NCBI GenBank assembly: GCA_035948855.1
Contig: DASZIT010000086.1
Coordinates: 1-9,481 of the forward strand
Origin: DASZIT01 sp035948855
GTDB taxonomy: Bacteria; Actinomycetota; Acidimicrobiia; Acidimicrobiales; RAAP-2
Direction of reading: 5' to 3'
Length of the DNA: 9,481 nucleotides
The position numbers and the translations under genes are program-made. Positions 1 through 6,892 of this stretch are shown here, piece by piece (positions within the stretch are counted from its first letter, which is position 1; each line of letters opens with the position of its first letter). The notes under the pieces were generated by a model. That model ran no database searches and had not been told where the DNA came from. It saw nothing but the letters and a program-made list of their open reading frames with translations.

Positions 1-877
1 CTGGGCGCTGACCGCGCTCTATATCGGAGCCACCACCGTCATCACCGAGCGATTCGAGGCCCGGTCGTTCCTCGACGAGATCAGCCGGTGGCGGGGGACA
101 CGATCGTTCATGGTGCCGGCTCATTTCATCCGCATCCTCGAGATCCCCGAAGACGACCGTGCCGCCCTCGATCTCTCCAGCCTGTCGCTCATCGTCCATG
201 CTGCCGCCCCGTGTCCGATCGTGGTCAAGACCCGGATGATGGAGGCGTTCCCCCACACCGAGATCCACGAGCTGTACGGAGCCAGCGAGGGGGGCGCCAC
301 CCGGATCTCGCCGCAGGAATGGCGGGATCGTCCCGGCAGCGTGGGCCTCCCGTGGCCCGGGGTGGAGATCCGTATCCTCGACGAGGACGGCAAGCCGGTG
401 GTTACCGGGGAGCCCGGCCTGGTCTACATCCGTCCCCCCGGAGGCGTCCGCTTCACCTATCGCAACGACGACCAGGCGACCTCCCAGGCCTGGCGAGACG
501 ATGCCTTCACCGTCGGGGATATCGGGTTTCTCGACGGTGACGGGTACCTCACCATCACCGACCGGGTCTCCGACATGGTGTTGTGGGGTGGGGTGAACAT
601 CGCTCCCCGGGAGATCGAAGAAGTGCTCTACCAGCACCCGGCGGTGGTCGATTGTGCCGTCTTCGGCATCCCCGACGAGCGGGACGGTGAGCGGCTGAAA
701 GCGATGGTGCAGCTGCGAAACCCGGTGGAGACCGAGGAGTTGGCCCAGTTCGTCCGGGACCGGCTGGCCAGCTACAAGGTCCCCCATGTGTGGGAGACCA
801 TCGACGAGCTGCCCCGGGACCAGAACGGGAAAGTGCTGAAGCGGCTCCTCCGCCAAGCCCATCAGCCCCGCGACTGA
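1..877 (+). CDS. Acyl-CoA synthetase (AMP-forming), C-terminal part, 5' end outside window
   Basis: This is the ANL-superfamily adenylating enzyme that activates a carboxylic acid with ATP and joins it to CoA in the cytoplasm. The reading frame is open from base 2 to the TGA at 875-877, giving about 291 residues. Family members are usually 500-550 residues, so the N-terminal part lies to the left. Visible motifs, in order: YGASEGG (bases 275-295), the adenylate-binding loop; GDIGFLDGDGY...DR (515-565), whose Asp binds the ribose and whose Arg is at the hinge; the GGVNIAPREIEE block just after it; and NGKVLKR near the C-terminus, whose first Lys (codon 830-832) is the expected adenylation lysine. 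All key residues seen are intact. The gene runs in the same direction as the P450 cluster but is separated by a hairpin and a new promoter. Mycobacterial steroid-CoA ligases (FadD17/FadD19 type) belong to the same broad family, but I cannot assign the substrate. Confidence 0.93.
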   Translation, partial: WALTALYIGATTVITERFEARSFLDEISRWRGTRSFMVPAHFIRILEIPEDDRAALDLSSLSLIVHAAAPCPIVVKTRMMEAFPHTEIHELYGASEGGATRISPQEWRDRPGSVGLPWPGVEIRILDEDGKPVVTGEPGLVYIRPPGGVRFTYRNDDQATSQAWRDDAFTVGDIGFLDGDGYLTITDRVSDMVLWGGVNIAPREIEEVLYQHPAVVDCAVFGIPDERDGERLKAMVQLRNPVETEELAQFVRDRLASYKVPHVWETIDELPRDQNGKVLKRLLRQAHQPRD

Positions 878-912
878 GCGTCCTTTCAGCGCCCGCCTGC
901 CGGCGACGTGGC

Positions 913-936
913 CCTCGGGTCGGCTCATACCCGAGG
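913..936 (+). terminator. Hairpin after the acyl-CoA synthetase, possible terminator
   Basis: CCTCGGGT (913-920) and ACCCGAGG (929-936) form a perfect 8-bp stem with an 8-base loop, 35 bases after the synthetase stop codon. No T-run follows, so this is not a classical intrinsic terminator. GC-rich actinobacterial terminators often lack the T-run, and the site lies before the next promoter, which fits a terminating role. It could also be a stretch of chance GC-rich symmetry. Confidence 0.4.
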
Positions 937-951
937 CCCACCGACCCATAC

Positions 952-980
952 TGGTAGAACGGGTTACATACGGTTAGTAT
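952..980 (+). promoter_or_regulatory. Candidate promoter of the P450 cluster
   Basis: TAGTAT (975-980) fits the actinobacterial -10 pattern TAnnnT. A weak -35-like TGGTAG (952-957) lies 17 bases upstream. Transcription would start near base 987, leaving a leader of about 50 bases that carries a strong AGGAGG ribosome site (1027-1032) five bases before the P450 ATG. Both operator-like palindromes in this region overlap these elements, which is how a repressor would be placed. Read by eye only. Confidence 0.45.
955..968. promoter_or_regulatory. KstR-type operator (TnnAACnnGTTnnA)
   Basis: TAGAACGGGTTACA matches every fixed position of TnnAACnnGTTnnA, the palindromic site bound by KstR, the TetR-family repressor of cholesterol catabolism in mycobacteria and rhodococci. 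It lies between the candidate -35 and -10 of the P450-ferredoxin-ACAD cluster, 69 bases before the P450 start. KstR binding in mycobacteria is relieved by a steroid CoA thioester. The match is seen directly. That a KstR homologue acts here is inference, because no regulator gene is in the window. Confidence 0.55.
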
Positions 981-982
981 GT
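966..982. promoter_or_regulatory. 17-bp inverted repeat over the -10 region, possible second operator
   Basis: ACATAC (966-971), the spacer GGTTA, and GTATGT (977-982) form a perfect 6-bp inverted repeat. Its right arm overlaps the candidate -10 TAGTAT, and its left end shares three bases with the KstR-type site. Size and symmetry suit a dimeric repressor. It does not fit the KstR pattern, so it may bind another regulator or extend the first site. Confidence 0.35.
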
Positions 983-1037
983 TGCGATCCGCCAGGGGGA
1001 GTGGACCGCCTGGAACGGAGACCCACAGGAGGTCGGC

Positions 1038-2294
1038 ATGAGCGTGTCGCTGGACGAGACGGTAGGCACCCCGGTGGCCTTCGACCCCTTCGAATTGCAG
1101 GACACCGTCACCGGGAACATCCGGGACCCGTATCCGCAGATGGACGAGCTGCGCCGACAGGCGGTGGTCCACGTGGGGGAGATCAACTTCACCGGTGCCG
1201 ATCCGGTCCTTTCGCCGATGATCGCCAATCGACCGTTGCCGGTGTCGGTCTTCGGCCACGACGAGATCGTCACCGTGCTCCGGGATGACCGGACCTATTC
1301 CTCCACCGTCTACGAGGGGATCATGGGAATGGTGATGGGCAAGACCATCCTCCAGATGGATGCCCCGAATCACAAGATCCAGCGGGCGCTGGTGTCGCCT
1401 GCCTTCCGCTCGAGGGTATTGGAGCGTTGGGAGACAGAGCTGGTCCGCTCGGTGGTCGACGACCTCATCGACAAATTCGCCGGACGGGGCCATGCCGATT
1501 TGGTACGCGAGCTGAATTTCGGGTTCCCCGTGCAGGTCATCTCCCGCATTCTCGGCCTGCCGACGACCGACTACCCGCAGTTCCAGCGCTGGACCGTTGA
1601 GTTGATCAGTGTGGCCGCCAACTGGGATCGGGCCATCGCCGCCTCCGCCCAACTCGGTGAGTACCTCACCGACGTCCTCAATGCGCGCCGGGCCGAACCG
1701 GCCGACGACCTCATCAGCGACCTGGTGGTGGCCGAGGTCGACGGCGAACGGCTGACCGACGAGGAGATCCTTTCGTTCCTCCGGTTATTGCTCCCCGCCG
1801 GGGTGGAGACCACCTACCGGGCCACCGGCAATGTGCTCTTCGGTTTGCTGCAACAACCCGAGCAGTTGGACGCGCTCCGGGCCGATCGGTCCCTGTTTTC
1901 CCAGGCGTTCGAGGAGTCACTCCGTTGGGAGCCGCCGGTGACGATGATCCTCCGACGCACCCTGAAGGACGCCGAGCTCGGCGGGGTGGCCATCCCCGAG
2001 GGCACCGATGTCGGGTTGTTCCTGGGGGCGGCCAACCGTGACCCTCGGCGCTATGACGACCCCGGCACCTTCAACATGTTCCGCGAGGCGCAACAGCATG
2101 TCGGGTTCGGATTCGGCGTCCACATGTGTCTGGGTATGCATCTGGCCCGGATGGAGTCCCGGGTGGCGGTGAACGCCCTCCTCGACCGGTTCGACGACAT
2201 CCGGTTCGATGCCGGCACCGATGACGATCCACATATCCACGGCATGGCCTTCCGGTCCCCGACCTCGTTGCCGGTCACCTTTTCACCGCGTTGA
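1038..2294 (+). CDS. Cytochrome P450 monooxygenase
   Basis: A soluble bacterial-type P450 of 418 residues, the usual length, with no membrane anchor. It would insert one oxygen atom into a C-H bond of its substrate, using electrons from a ferredoxin. The I-helix oxygen-activation motif is AGVETT (residues 254-259), with Glu257 and Thr258 as the acid-alcohol pair. The K-helix ExxR is E293-S-L-R296. The heme loop is FGFGVHMCLG, with Cys364 as the iron ligand. An N-H-x3-R element in the PNHKIQR stretch fits the C-helix heme-propionate contacts. The ATG is set by AGGAGG at 1027-1032, five bases upstream. It is the first gene after the KstR-type operator and is followed by its likely ferredoxin. 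It does not look to me like CYP125, and I do not assign a CYP family or substrate. Confidence 0.96.
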   Translation: MSVSLDETVGTPVAFDPFELQDTVTGNIRDPYPQMDELRRQAVVHVGEINFTGADPVLSPMIANRPLPVSVFGHDEIVTVLRDDRTYSSTVYEGIMGMVMGKTILQMDAPNHKIQRALVSPAFRSRVLERWETELVRSVVDDLIDKFAGRGHADLVRELNFGFPVQVISRILGLPTTDYPQFQRWTVELISVAANWDRAIAASAQLGEYLTDVLNARRAEPADDLISDLVVAEVDGERLTDEEILSFLRLLLPAGVETTYRATGNVLFGLLQQPEQLDALRADRSLFSQAFEESLRWEPPVTMILRRTLKDAELGGVAIPEGTDVGLFLGAANRDPRRYDDPGTFNMFREAQQHVGFGFGVHMCLGMHLARMESRVAVNALLDRFDDIRFDAGTDDDPHIHGMAFRSPTSLPVTFSPR

Positions 2295-2386
2295 GCGCCC
2301 GGCGGTAGGCGCCCCCCCGGTCGAACTGATCACCGCGCCAACCTGCCATTCGGCGATCCTTGGCTGGGCAGCAACGGCCGTCAAAT

Positions 2387-2392
2387 GAGAGG
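2387..2392 (+). promoter_or_regulatory. Ribosome binding site that sets the ferredoxin start
   Basis: GAGAGG ends nine bases before the TTG at 2402. The in-frame TTG at 2360 would add 14 residues with no ferredoxin character, and its upstream sequence has no comparable site. This supports 2402 as the true start. Confidence 0.6.
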
Positions 2393-2401
2393 ATTGCCGC
2401 C

Positions 2402-2617
2402 TTGAAGCTCCAGATTGTCATCGACCGCGACAAGTGCATGGGCTCCGGCAACTGCCTGTTCTGGGCCCCGGGGGCCTTCGACCTGGACGACGACGGCGTC
2501 TCCGTCTTCCTGGATCCTGATGAAGCCGACGAGCGCCAGCTGTTCCTGGCCCGGGAGGGATGTCCGACCCAGGCCATCTCCCTCCGGCGGGACGGCGTCG
2601 AGGCAGAACGGGAATGA
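2402..2617 (+). CDS. Small 3Fe-4S ferredoxin, P450 redox partner
   Basis: A 71-residue acidic ferredoxin of the single-cluster type encoded next to actinobacterial P450s, which passes electrons from a reductase to the P450 heme. The cluster ligands are Cys12 and Cys18 in C-M-G-S-G-N-C and Cys54 in CPTQA. The position that would be Cys in a 4Fe-4S protein (residue 15) is Ser, so three cysteines remain and a 3Fe-4S cluster is expected. The APGAFDLDDDG stretch after the second Cys is typical of the family. The start is the TTG at 2402, preceded by GAGAGG; a longer form from TTG 2360 is less likely. The gene follows the P450 by 107 bases and precedes the fused ACAD by 57. No ferredoxin reductase gene is in the window, so one must come from elsewhere in the genome. 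Confidence 0.92.
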   Translation: MKLQIVIDRDKCMGSGNCLFWAPGAFDLDDDGVSVFLDPDEADERQLFLAREGCPTQAISLRRDGVEAERE

Positions 2618-2674
2618 TCCGGTGGCCCCGGTGATGGTGTCAGTCCCTGATCGACGACTTCGAAAGGTCCGCCC

Positions 2675-4894
2675 GTGCCGATAGCCATTTCCGAGGAACA
2701 CCAGACGCTCGGCCGCACCGTCCGCCGATGGCTCGACAGCCACTGCCCTCCGGCGGTTCCCCGGGTGCTGCTCGACGCCGACGAGGAGGAGTTGCAGCCG
2801 GTGTGGAAGGAGTTTGCCGCCCAGGGCTGGCTCGGGATCCACATCCCCGAGCGATGGGGTGGCCAGGGCTACGGCCTGCTCGAGTTGGCGGTGATCCTCG
2901 AGGAGACCGGCAGGTCACTGCTCCCCGGACCCTTCCTCCCCACCGCGCTGGCATCAGCCCTGGTCGCGGAGGCCGCCACGCCGGAGCAGGCCGCCGCCCT
3001 GTTGCCGGGCCTGGTCGACGGAAGCGTGACCGCCGCGGTCCACCTCGGCCCGTCCGGGTTCGACAGCACCCGGAGGGACGACGACGGGACCATCGAGCTC
3101 ACCGGCGAGCTCCGCCCGGTGCTGGGTGCCGGCACCGCGTCGATGGTGCTGGTCCCGGCCCGGGGTGGCGACGGCTCGGACATCTGGTGCCTGGTTGACG
3201 TCGGCCATGCGGATACCGGCGTGCAGGTGCAACCGCTGGCCAGCGTCGATCCGACCCGAAGGGTCGGTCGGGTGGAGGCGGGAGGGGCCAGGGTCGAACC
3301 CGGCCGGCAGTTTCCTTCGCTCACCCTGGCCCGGGTCCGCCAGGTGGCGGTGGCCATGGCCGCCGCCGAGCACGCCGGCGGTGCCCGCTGGTGTCTCGAG
3401 ACGGCATCGGAGTATGCCAAGCAACGGGTGCAGTTCGGCCGTCCGATCGGGCAGTTCCAGGCGGTCAAGCACAAGCTGGCCAACATGCTGGTGCAGGGGG
3501 AGCAGATCACCGCGGTGGCGTGGGACGCGGCGGTGGCCGTCGGTGCCGGCCAACCGGACGAGGCGGCGCTGGCGGCGGCCACCGCCGGCGCCATCGTCTT
3601 CGACGGCTACGCCGACCGCGCCAAGGACTGCGTGCAGTTGATGGGGGGGATCGGGTTCACCTGGGAGCACGACGCCCATCTCCATCTGCGGCGATCGGTG
3701 GCCAACCGCCAGCTGTTCGGGGAATCCGACGCCTACCAGACTGAGCTGGTGGCCCTGGCCCGCCAAGGAACCCGGAGGGGGCTGGTCACCGACCTGCCCG
3801 ACGAGGCCGAACAGGTGCGCGAGGAGTTGGCCCCGATCATCGCCGAGTTGCAGGCGCTGGAAGGTGGGAATCGGCACCGGAAGTTGGTGGGTGCCGGGTT
3901 CGTCTCCCCCCACTGGCCGAGCCCGTGGGGACGCGACGCCGGCGCCATCGAGCAGCTGGTGATCGAAGAGGAATTCGCCGCCGCCGGCATCGTCCGGCCC
4001 CACATCGGCATCGGAGCCTGGGCGCTGCCGCCGATCATCGCCCATGGGACCCAGGAACAGAGCCAGCGATGGGTGCTCCCGACCCTGCTGGGTGAGCTGA
4101 AATGGTGCCAGCTGTTCTCGGAACCGGGGGCCGGCTCCGACCTCGCCGGCCTGAGCACCCGGGCCGAGCGGGTGGACGGCGGGTGGAGCCTCACCGGCCA
4201 GAAGGTGTGGACGTCGTTGGCCCGCGAGGCGCAGTGGGGCATCTGCCTGGCCCGGACCGACCCTTCCGTGCCCAAACACGAGGGCATCACCTATTTCATC
4301 GTCGACATGGCCTCGGTCGGGATCGACATCCGGCCGTTGCGGGAGCTCACCGGTGACGCGATGTTCAACGAGGTGTTCCTCGACGGCGTCTTCGTCCCCG
4401 ACGACTGCGTGATCGGCGAGTTGGGCCAAGGATGGAAGCTGGCCCGGCTGACCCTGGCCAATGAGCGGGTGTCGATGTCGTCGGGCTCGGCCTTCGGGGT
4501 CGGGGTCGAGGCCCTCCTCCATCTGGCCGATCGGCAAGATGGGGAGCTCGCGCCGGGGACCAGCATCCGGCTGGGGGCGCTGCTCGCCGAGGCGCAATCC
4601 ATCGGGCTGCTGGCCCATCGCTCCACCCTCCAATCGATATCCGGGACGGATCCCGGGGCGGGGACCAGTGTCCGCAAGCTGCTGGGAGCCGAGCACGAGC
4701 AGCGGGTGCAGGAGCTCGGGCTCTCGATGCTCGGACCCGAGGGTGCGACCATGGAGGGCCGCGCGCAGCGGTGGGCACACGGGTTCCTGGTCACCCGCTG
4801 TCTGACCATCGCCGGCGGGACCAGCGAGATCCAGCGCAACGTCATCGCCGAGCGGATCCTCGGTCTACCCCGGGACCCCGAACCGGGCGGGTGA
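2675..4894 (+). CDS. Fused two-half acyl-CoA dehydrogenase (FadE34-like layout)
   Basis: A 739-residue protein with two ACAD-fold halves (about 1-350 and 385-735), introducing an alpha,beta double bond into an acyl-CoA with FAD. The N-half has the FAD-adenine contacts RVQFG (251-255) and QLMGGIG (321-327) but lacks the flavin loop and catalytic base. The C-half has the flavin loop FSEPGAGSD (481-489), KVWTS (510-514) and Glu597 in ANERV, which aligns with the catalytic Glu254 of isovaleryl-CoA dehydrogenase. The medium-chain Glu376 position is Gly714. The C-half lacks RxxFG and QxxGGxG, so the halves complement each other. This matches mycobacterial FadE34 (ChsE3), a single-chain version of the alpha2beta2 sterol side-chain ACADs. 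The start is GTG 2675, seven bases after AAAGG at 2663-2667; the frame is closed just upstream by a TGA at 2633. The specific steroid role is inferred. Confidence 0.9.
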   Translation: MPIAISEEHQTLGRTVRRWLDSHCPPAVPRVLLDADEEELQPVWKEFAAQGWLGIHIPERWGGQGYGLLELAVILEETGRSLLPGPFLPTALASALVAEAATPEQAAALLPGLVDGSVTAAVHLGPSGFDSTRRDDDGTIELTGELRPVLGAGTASMVLVPARGGDGSDIWCLVDVGHADTGVQVQPLASVDPTRRVGRVEAGGARVEPGRQFPSLTLARVRQVAVAMAAAEHAGGARWCLETASEYAKQRVQFGRPIGQFQAVKHKLANMLVQGEQITAVAWDAAVAVGAGQPDEAALAAATAGAIVFDGYADRAKDCVQLMGGIGFTWEHDAHLHLRRSVANRQLFGESDAYQTELVALARQGTRRGLVTDLPDEAEQVREELAPIIAELQALEGGNRHRKLVGAGFVSPHWPSPWGRDAGAIEQLVIEEEFAAAGIVRPHIGIGAWALPPIIAHGTQEQSQRWVLPTLLGELKWCQLFSEPGAGSDLAGLSTRAERVDGGWSLTGQKVWTSLAREAQWGICLARTDPSVPKHEGITYFIVDMASVGIDIRPLRELTGDAMFNEVFLDGVFVPDDCVIGELGQGWKLARLTLANERVSMSSGSAFGVGVEALLHLADRQDGELAPGTSIRLGALLAEAQSIGLLAHRSTLQSISGTDPGAGTSVRKLLGAEHEQRVQELGLSMLGPEGATMEGRAQRWAHGFLVTRCLTIAGGTSEIQRNVIAERILGLPRDPEPGG

Positions 4895-4946
4895 CGGCCG
4901 GTCGTTGGCCGGAAGGCGCGGCGAGCGGTCGACGACAGCGGCTCGG

Positions 4947-4952
4947 TACAGT
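4947..4952 (+). promoter_or_regulatory. -10 element giving a probable leaderless transcript
   Basis: TACAGT fits TAnnnT and ends exactly eight bases before the ATG at 4961. Transcription would then begin at or within a base or two of the start codon. This agrees with the lack of a ribosome binding site there. No convincing -35 is visible. The same spacing recurs at 9037-9042. Confidence 0.45.
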
Positions 4953-4960
4953 GCGGTGCT

Positions 4961-5605
4961 ATGCCCGACTCGGCGATCATCGCTTCGTACGCCACCGCCG
5001 GAGGCACGCTGGTGCTGGCGGTGGCCACCTTCTCGGCGGTTCGATCGTCGAGCCGTTCGGCCCGCATCGCCGAGGAGGGGCTGCTGACCAGCCTGCGGCC
5101 GCTGCTCCTGCCCTCGCTGGCCAGCGACCCTGAACAGAAGCTGCTGTGGAGTGATCTTCACCATGCGCAGCTCGGCGGCGGCCGGGCAATCTTCGAGTTC
5201 GAGAACGACGTCATCTATCTGGCCCTCGGGGTACGCAACGCCGGCGCCGGGATCGCCCTGCTCCACGGGTGGTACCCGATCCCCGATCGCGCCATGGTGG
5301 TTTTTCCCCACGCCGACCCCGAAGAGTTCCGCCGCCTGAGCGCGGACATGTATATCCAAGCCGGGGGACCCGGGTACTTCGAAGCTGCCGTCCGTGAACC
5401 CGACGACCCGATGCGGGCGGGCTTGCTGACCGCCCTCGCCGAGCGCCGGCCGTTCACCATCGACGTGCTCTATGGCGACCAACAGGGGCGTCAGCGCAAT
5501 ATCAGCCGTTTCACCGTGCTTCCCGACGACCGCGAGGGGTGGTTCTGCCGGTCAAATCGGCACTGGAACCTGAACCGCCCCGCTCCCCGAGAGGTGGATG
5601 AGTGA
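4961..5605 (+). CDS. Unrecognised protein with one N-terminal membrane segment
   Basis: A 214-residue protein I cannot assign. Residues about 5-27 (AIIASYATAGGTLVLAVATF and onward) are a hydrophobic, Gly/Ala-rich membrane segment. It is followed at once by a basic stretch with four Arg (RSSSRSAR), suggesting the rest sits in the cytoplasm. The remaining 180 or so residues look soluble and globular, with a probable beta-rich core (FEFENDVIYLALGVRNAG, then IALLHGWYP) and a C-terminal part ending RSNRHWNLNR. There are no cysteine motifs, nucleotide-binding loops or catalytic triads that I can see. It starts 66 bases after the fused ACAD and converges on the CoA-transferase gene with 33 bases between the stops. 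The ATG has no ribosome site but has a -10 eight bases upstream, so it is probably transcribed alone. Base composition is like its neighbours. Confidence 0.8.
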   Translation: MPDSAIIASYATAGGTLVLAVATFSAVRSSSRSARIAEEGLLTSLRPLLLPSLASDPEQKLLWSDLHHAQLGGGRAIFEFENDVIYLALGVRNAGAGIALLHGWYPIPDRAMVVFPHADPEEFRRLSADMYIQAGGPGYFEAAVREPDDPMRAGLLTALAERRPFTIDVLYGDQQGRQRNISRFTVLPDDREGWFCRSNRHWNLNRPAPREVDE

Positions 5606-5638
5606 CCCGATCGGCGACCCCGACAGCCGCTTGACCCG

Positions 5639-6892
5639 CTACACCACCCCGGTGTCGCGCAGATGGTCGAGCTCCTCGGTGGTCAACCCGACCAGGCCGG
5701 TCCACACCGCGTCGTTGTCGGCGCCGAGCCGCGGGGCCCCGCTGGGAGTCGGCGTCGGCCGCCCGATGAATCGGGGGAACGGGGCCTGCTGGCGGATGGT
5801 GCCGACTACCGGATCCTCGACGTCGACGAGATCCTTCCGGGCCCTCATGTGCGGATCGGAGAAGATGTCGGCGGCGCTGTAGGCGATGCCGACGGGGACG
5901 TCGTGGGCGATGCAGGTCGCTTCCACCTCGGAAGCGTTCAACCCGGAGGTCCATGCCTGGACGATCCCGTTGATCTCGTCGCCCCGGGCCGCCCGTTTGG
6001 CCAGGGTCGAGAACCGATCGTCGGTGATCAGGTCGGGCCGGTCCATGGCCTGACAGAGTCGGCGGAAGTTGGCGTCCGATCCGGCCACGATGCAGACGTA
6101 GGCACCGTCGGCGGCCAGGTAGTTGTCCAGGGGAGCCGAGTTGGGGAGTCGGTTCCCCTCCCGGGAGCGGACCACGCCGAGCTGGTCGTAGCCGGCCAGC
6201 GTCCACTCCAACACCCGGAGCACCGCTCCGTACAGTGGGGCGTCGATGACCGCCCCGGTGCCGGTGGCCGAGGACCCCGCGTCCCGTTGGTAGAGGCCGG
6301 CGACCGCGGCCACGGCCGCGAATACCCCGGTCAGGTAGTCGGAGATGGTGACCCCCGGACGGACGGGGGGTCGATCGCGTTCGCCGGTCAGATGGAGGAG
6401 TCCGCCGTAGGCGATGCCCAGGCGATCGAGCCCGGGGCGGCGCGAGTTCGGGCCGTCCTGTCCGAACACGCTGATCCGCACGAAGACCAGACGGGGATCG
6501 AGGGCATCGGGACCCAGGCCCCATTCCTCCATGGTGCCGGGCCGGAAGTTCTCACAGACGACGTCGGCGTGAGCGGCCAACCGGCGGAAGAGCGTCTGGC
6601 CTTCCGGCGTCCGCAGATCGCAGGTCACGCTCTTCCGGCCCCGGCCTTCCACTGCCCAGAACAGGGAGTAGCCGGCCTCGGTTTCGTCGGAGTCCACGAA
6701 GGGCCCGATGGTCCGCATGAAGTCGCCCCCGCCCGGCAATTCCACCTTGATGACGTCGGCCCCGAGCTCGCCGAGCAGTCCGGCACAGAATGGCGCCGAG
6801 ATCCGGGTGCCGACGTCGAGGACCCGGATGCCGGAGAGGGGTCGGCCCGCGGTCGAATCGTCGCCGGTGCCCCCGGATGGCTCAGTGCTCAC
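5639..6892 (-). CDS. CaiB/BaiF family (class III) CoA-transferase
   Basis: A 417-residue class III CoA-transferase, which moves CoA between carboxylic acids through an aspartyl-CoA thioester. The N-terminal block LSGIRVLDVGTRISAPFCA and the GADVIKVE motif (residues 45-51) are family signatures, as is the CENFRPGTMEEWGLG stretch (113-127). Asp156 in RRPGLDRLG aligns with the nucleophilic Asp169 of formyl-CoA:oxalate CoA-transferase. The residue before it is Leu, where alpha-methylacyl-CoA racemases of the same fold carry a catalytic His (GHD). A racemase is therefore unlikely. The start is a GTG lying inside the last 11 bases of the crotonase gene in another frame, which implies translational coupling; a weak GGGGAGA lies about 11 bases upstream. 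It is the last gene of the minus-strand operon. The CoA donor and acceptor are unknown. Confidence 0.92.
   Translation of the reverse strand: MSTEPSGGTGDDSTAGRPLSGIRVLDVGTRISAPFCAGLLGELGADVIKVELPGGGDFMRTIGPFVDSDETEAGYSLFWAVEGRGRKSVTCDLRTPEGQTLFRRLAAHADVVCENFRPGTMEEWGLGPDALDPRLVFVRISVFGQDGPNSRRPGLDRLGIAYGGLLHLTGERDRPPVRPGVTISDYLTGVFAAVAAVAGLYQRDAGSSATGTGAVIDAPLYGAVLRVLEWTLAGYDQLGVVRSREGNRLPNSAPLDNYLAADGAYVCIVAGSDANFRRLCQAMDRPDLITDDRFSTLAKRAARGDEINGIVQAWTSGLNASEVEATCIAHDVPVGIAYSAADIFSDPHMRARKDLVDVEDPVVGTIRQQAPFPRFIGRPTPTPSGAPRLGADNDAVWTGLVGLTTEELDHLRDTGVV

Noticed and set aside
555..1652. 365-codon minus-strand frame crossing the intergenic promoter region
   Set aside because: It runs antisense through the ends of two clear genes, has low-complexity composition and no domain, and would cover the promoter and operator signals.
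2295..2312. GCGCC...GGCGC hairpin just after the P450 stop as a terminator
   Set aside because: The stem is only 5 bp with no T-run, and the ferredoxin that serves the P450 follows, so termination here is unlikely.
2360..2617. Longer ferredoxin from the TTG at 2360
   Set aside because: The extra 14 residues are not ferredoxin-like and the strong ribosome site points to the TTG at 2402.
2954..4780. 608-codon open frame on the minus strand opposite the fused ACAD
   Set aside because: It is a mirror of the GC-rich plus-strand gene. Its translation is rich in Pro, Gly, Arg and His without any domain, while the plus-strand frame has complete ACAD motifs.
4895..4912. CGGCC...GGCCG hairpin after the fused ACAD as a terminator
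   Set aside because: Short stem made of self-complementary GGCC/CCGG words with no T-run; such matches are frequent by chance at this GC content.
5606..5638. Bidirectional terminator between the convergent genes
   Set aside because: Only a 4-bp stem can be drawn in the 33 bases and there are no T-runs on either strand.
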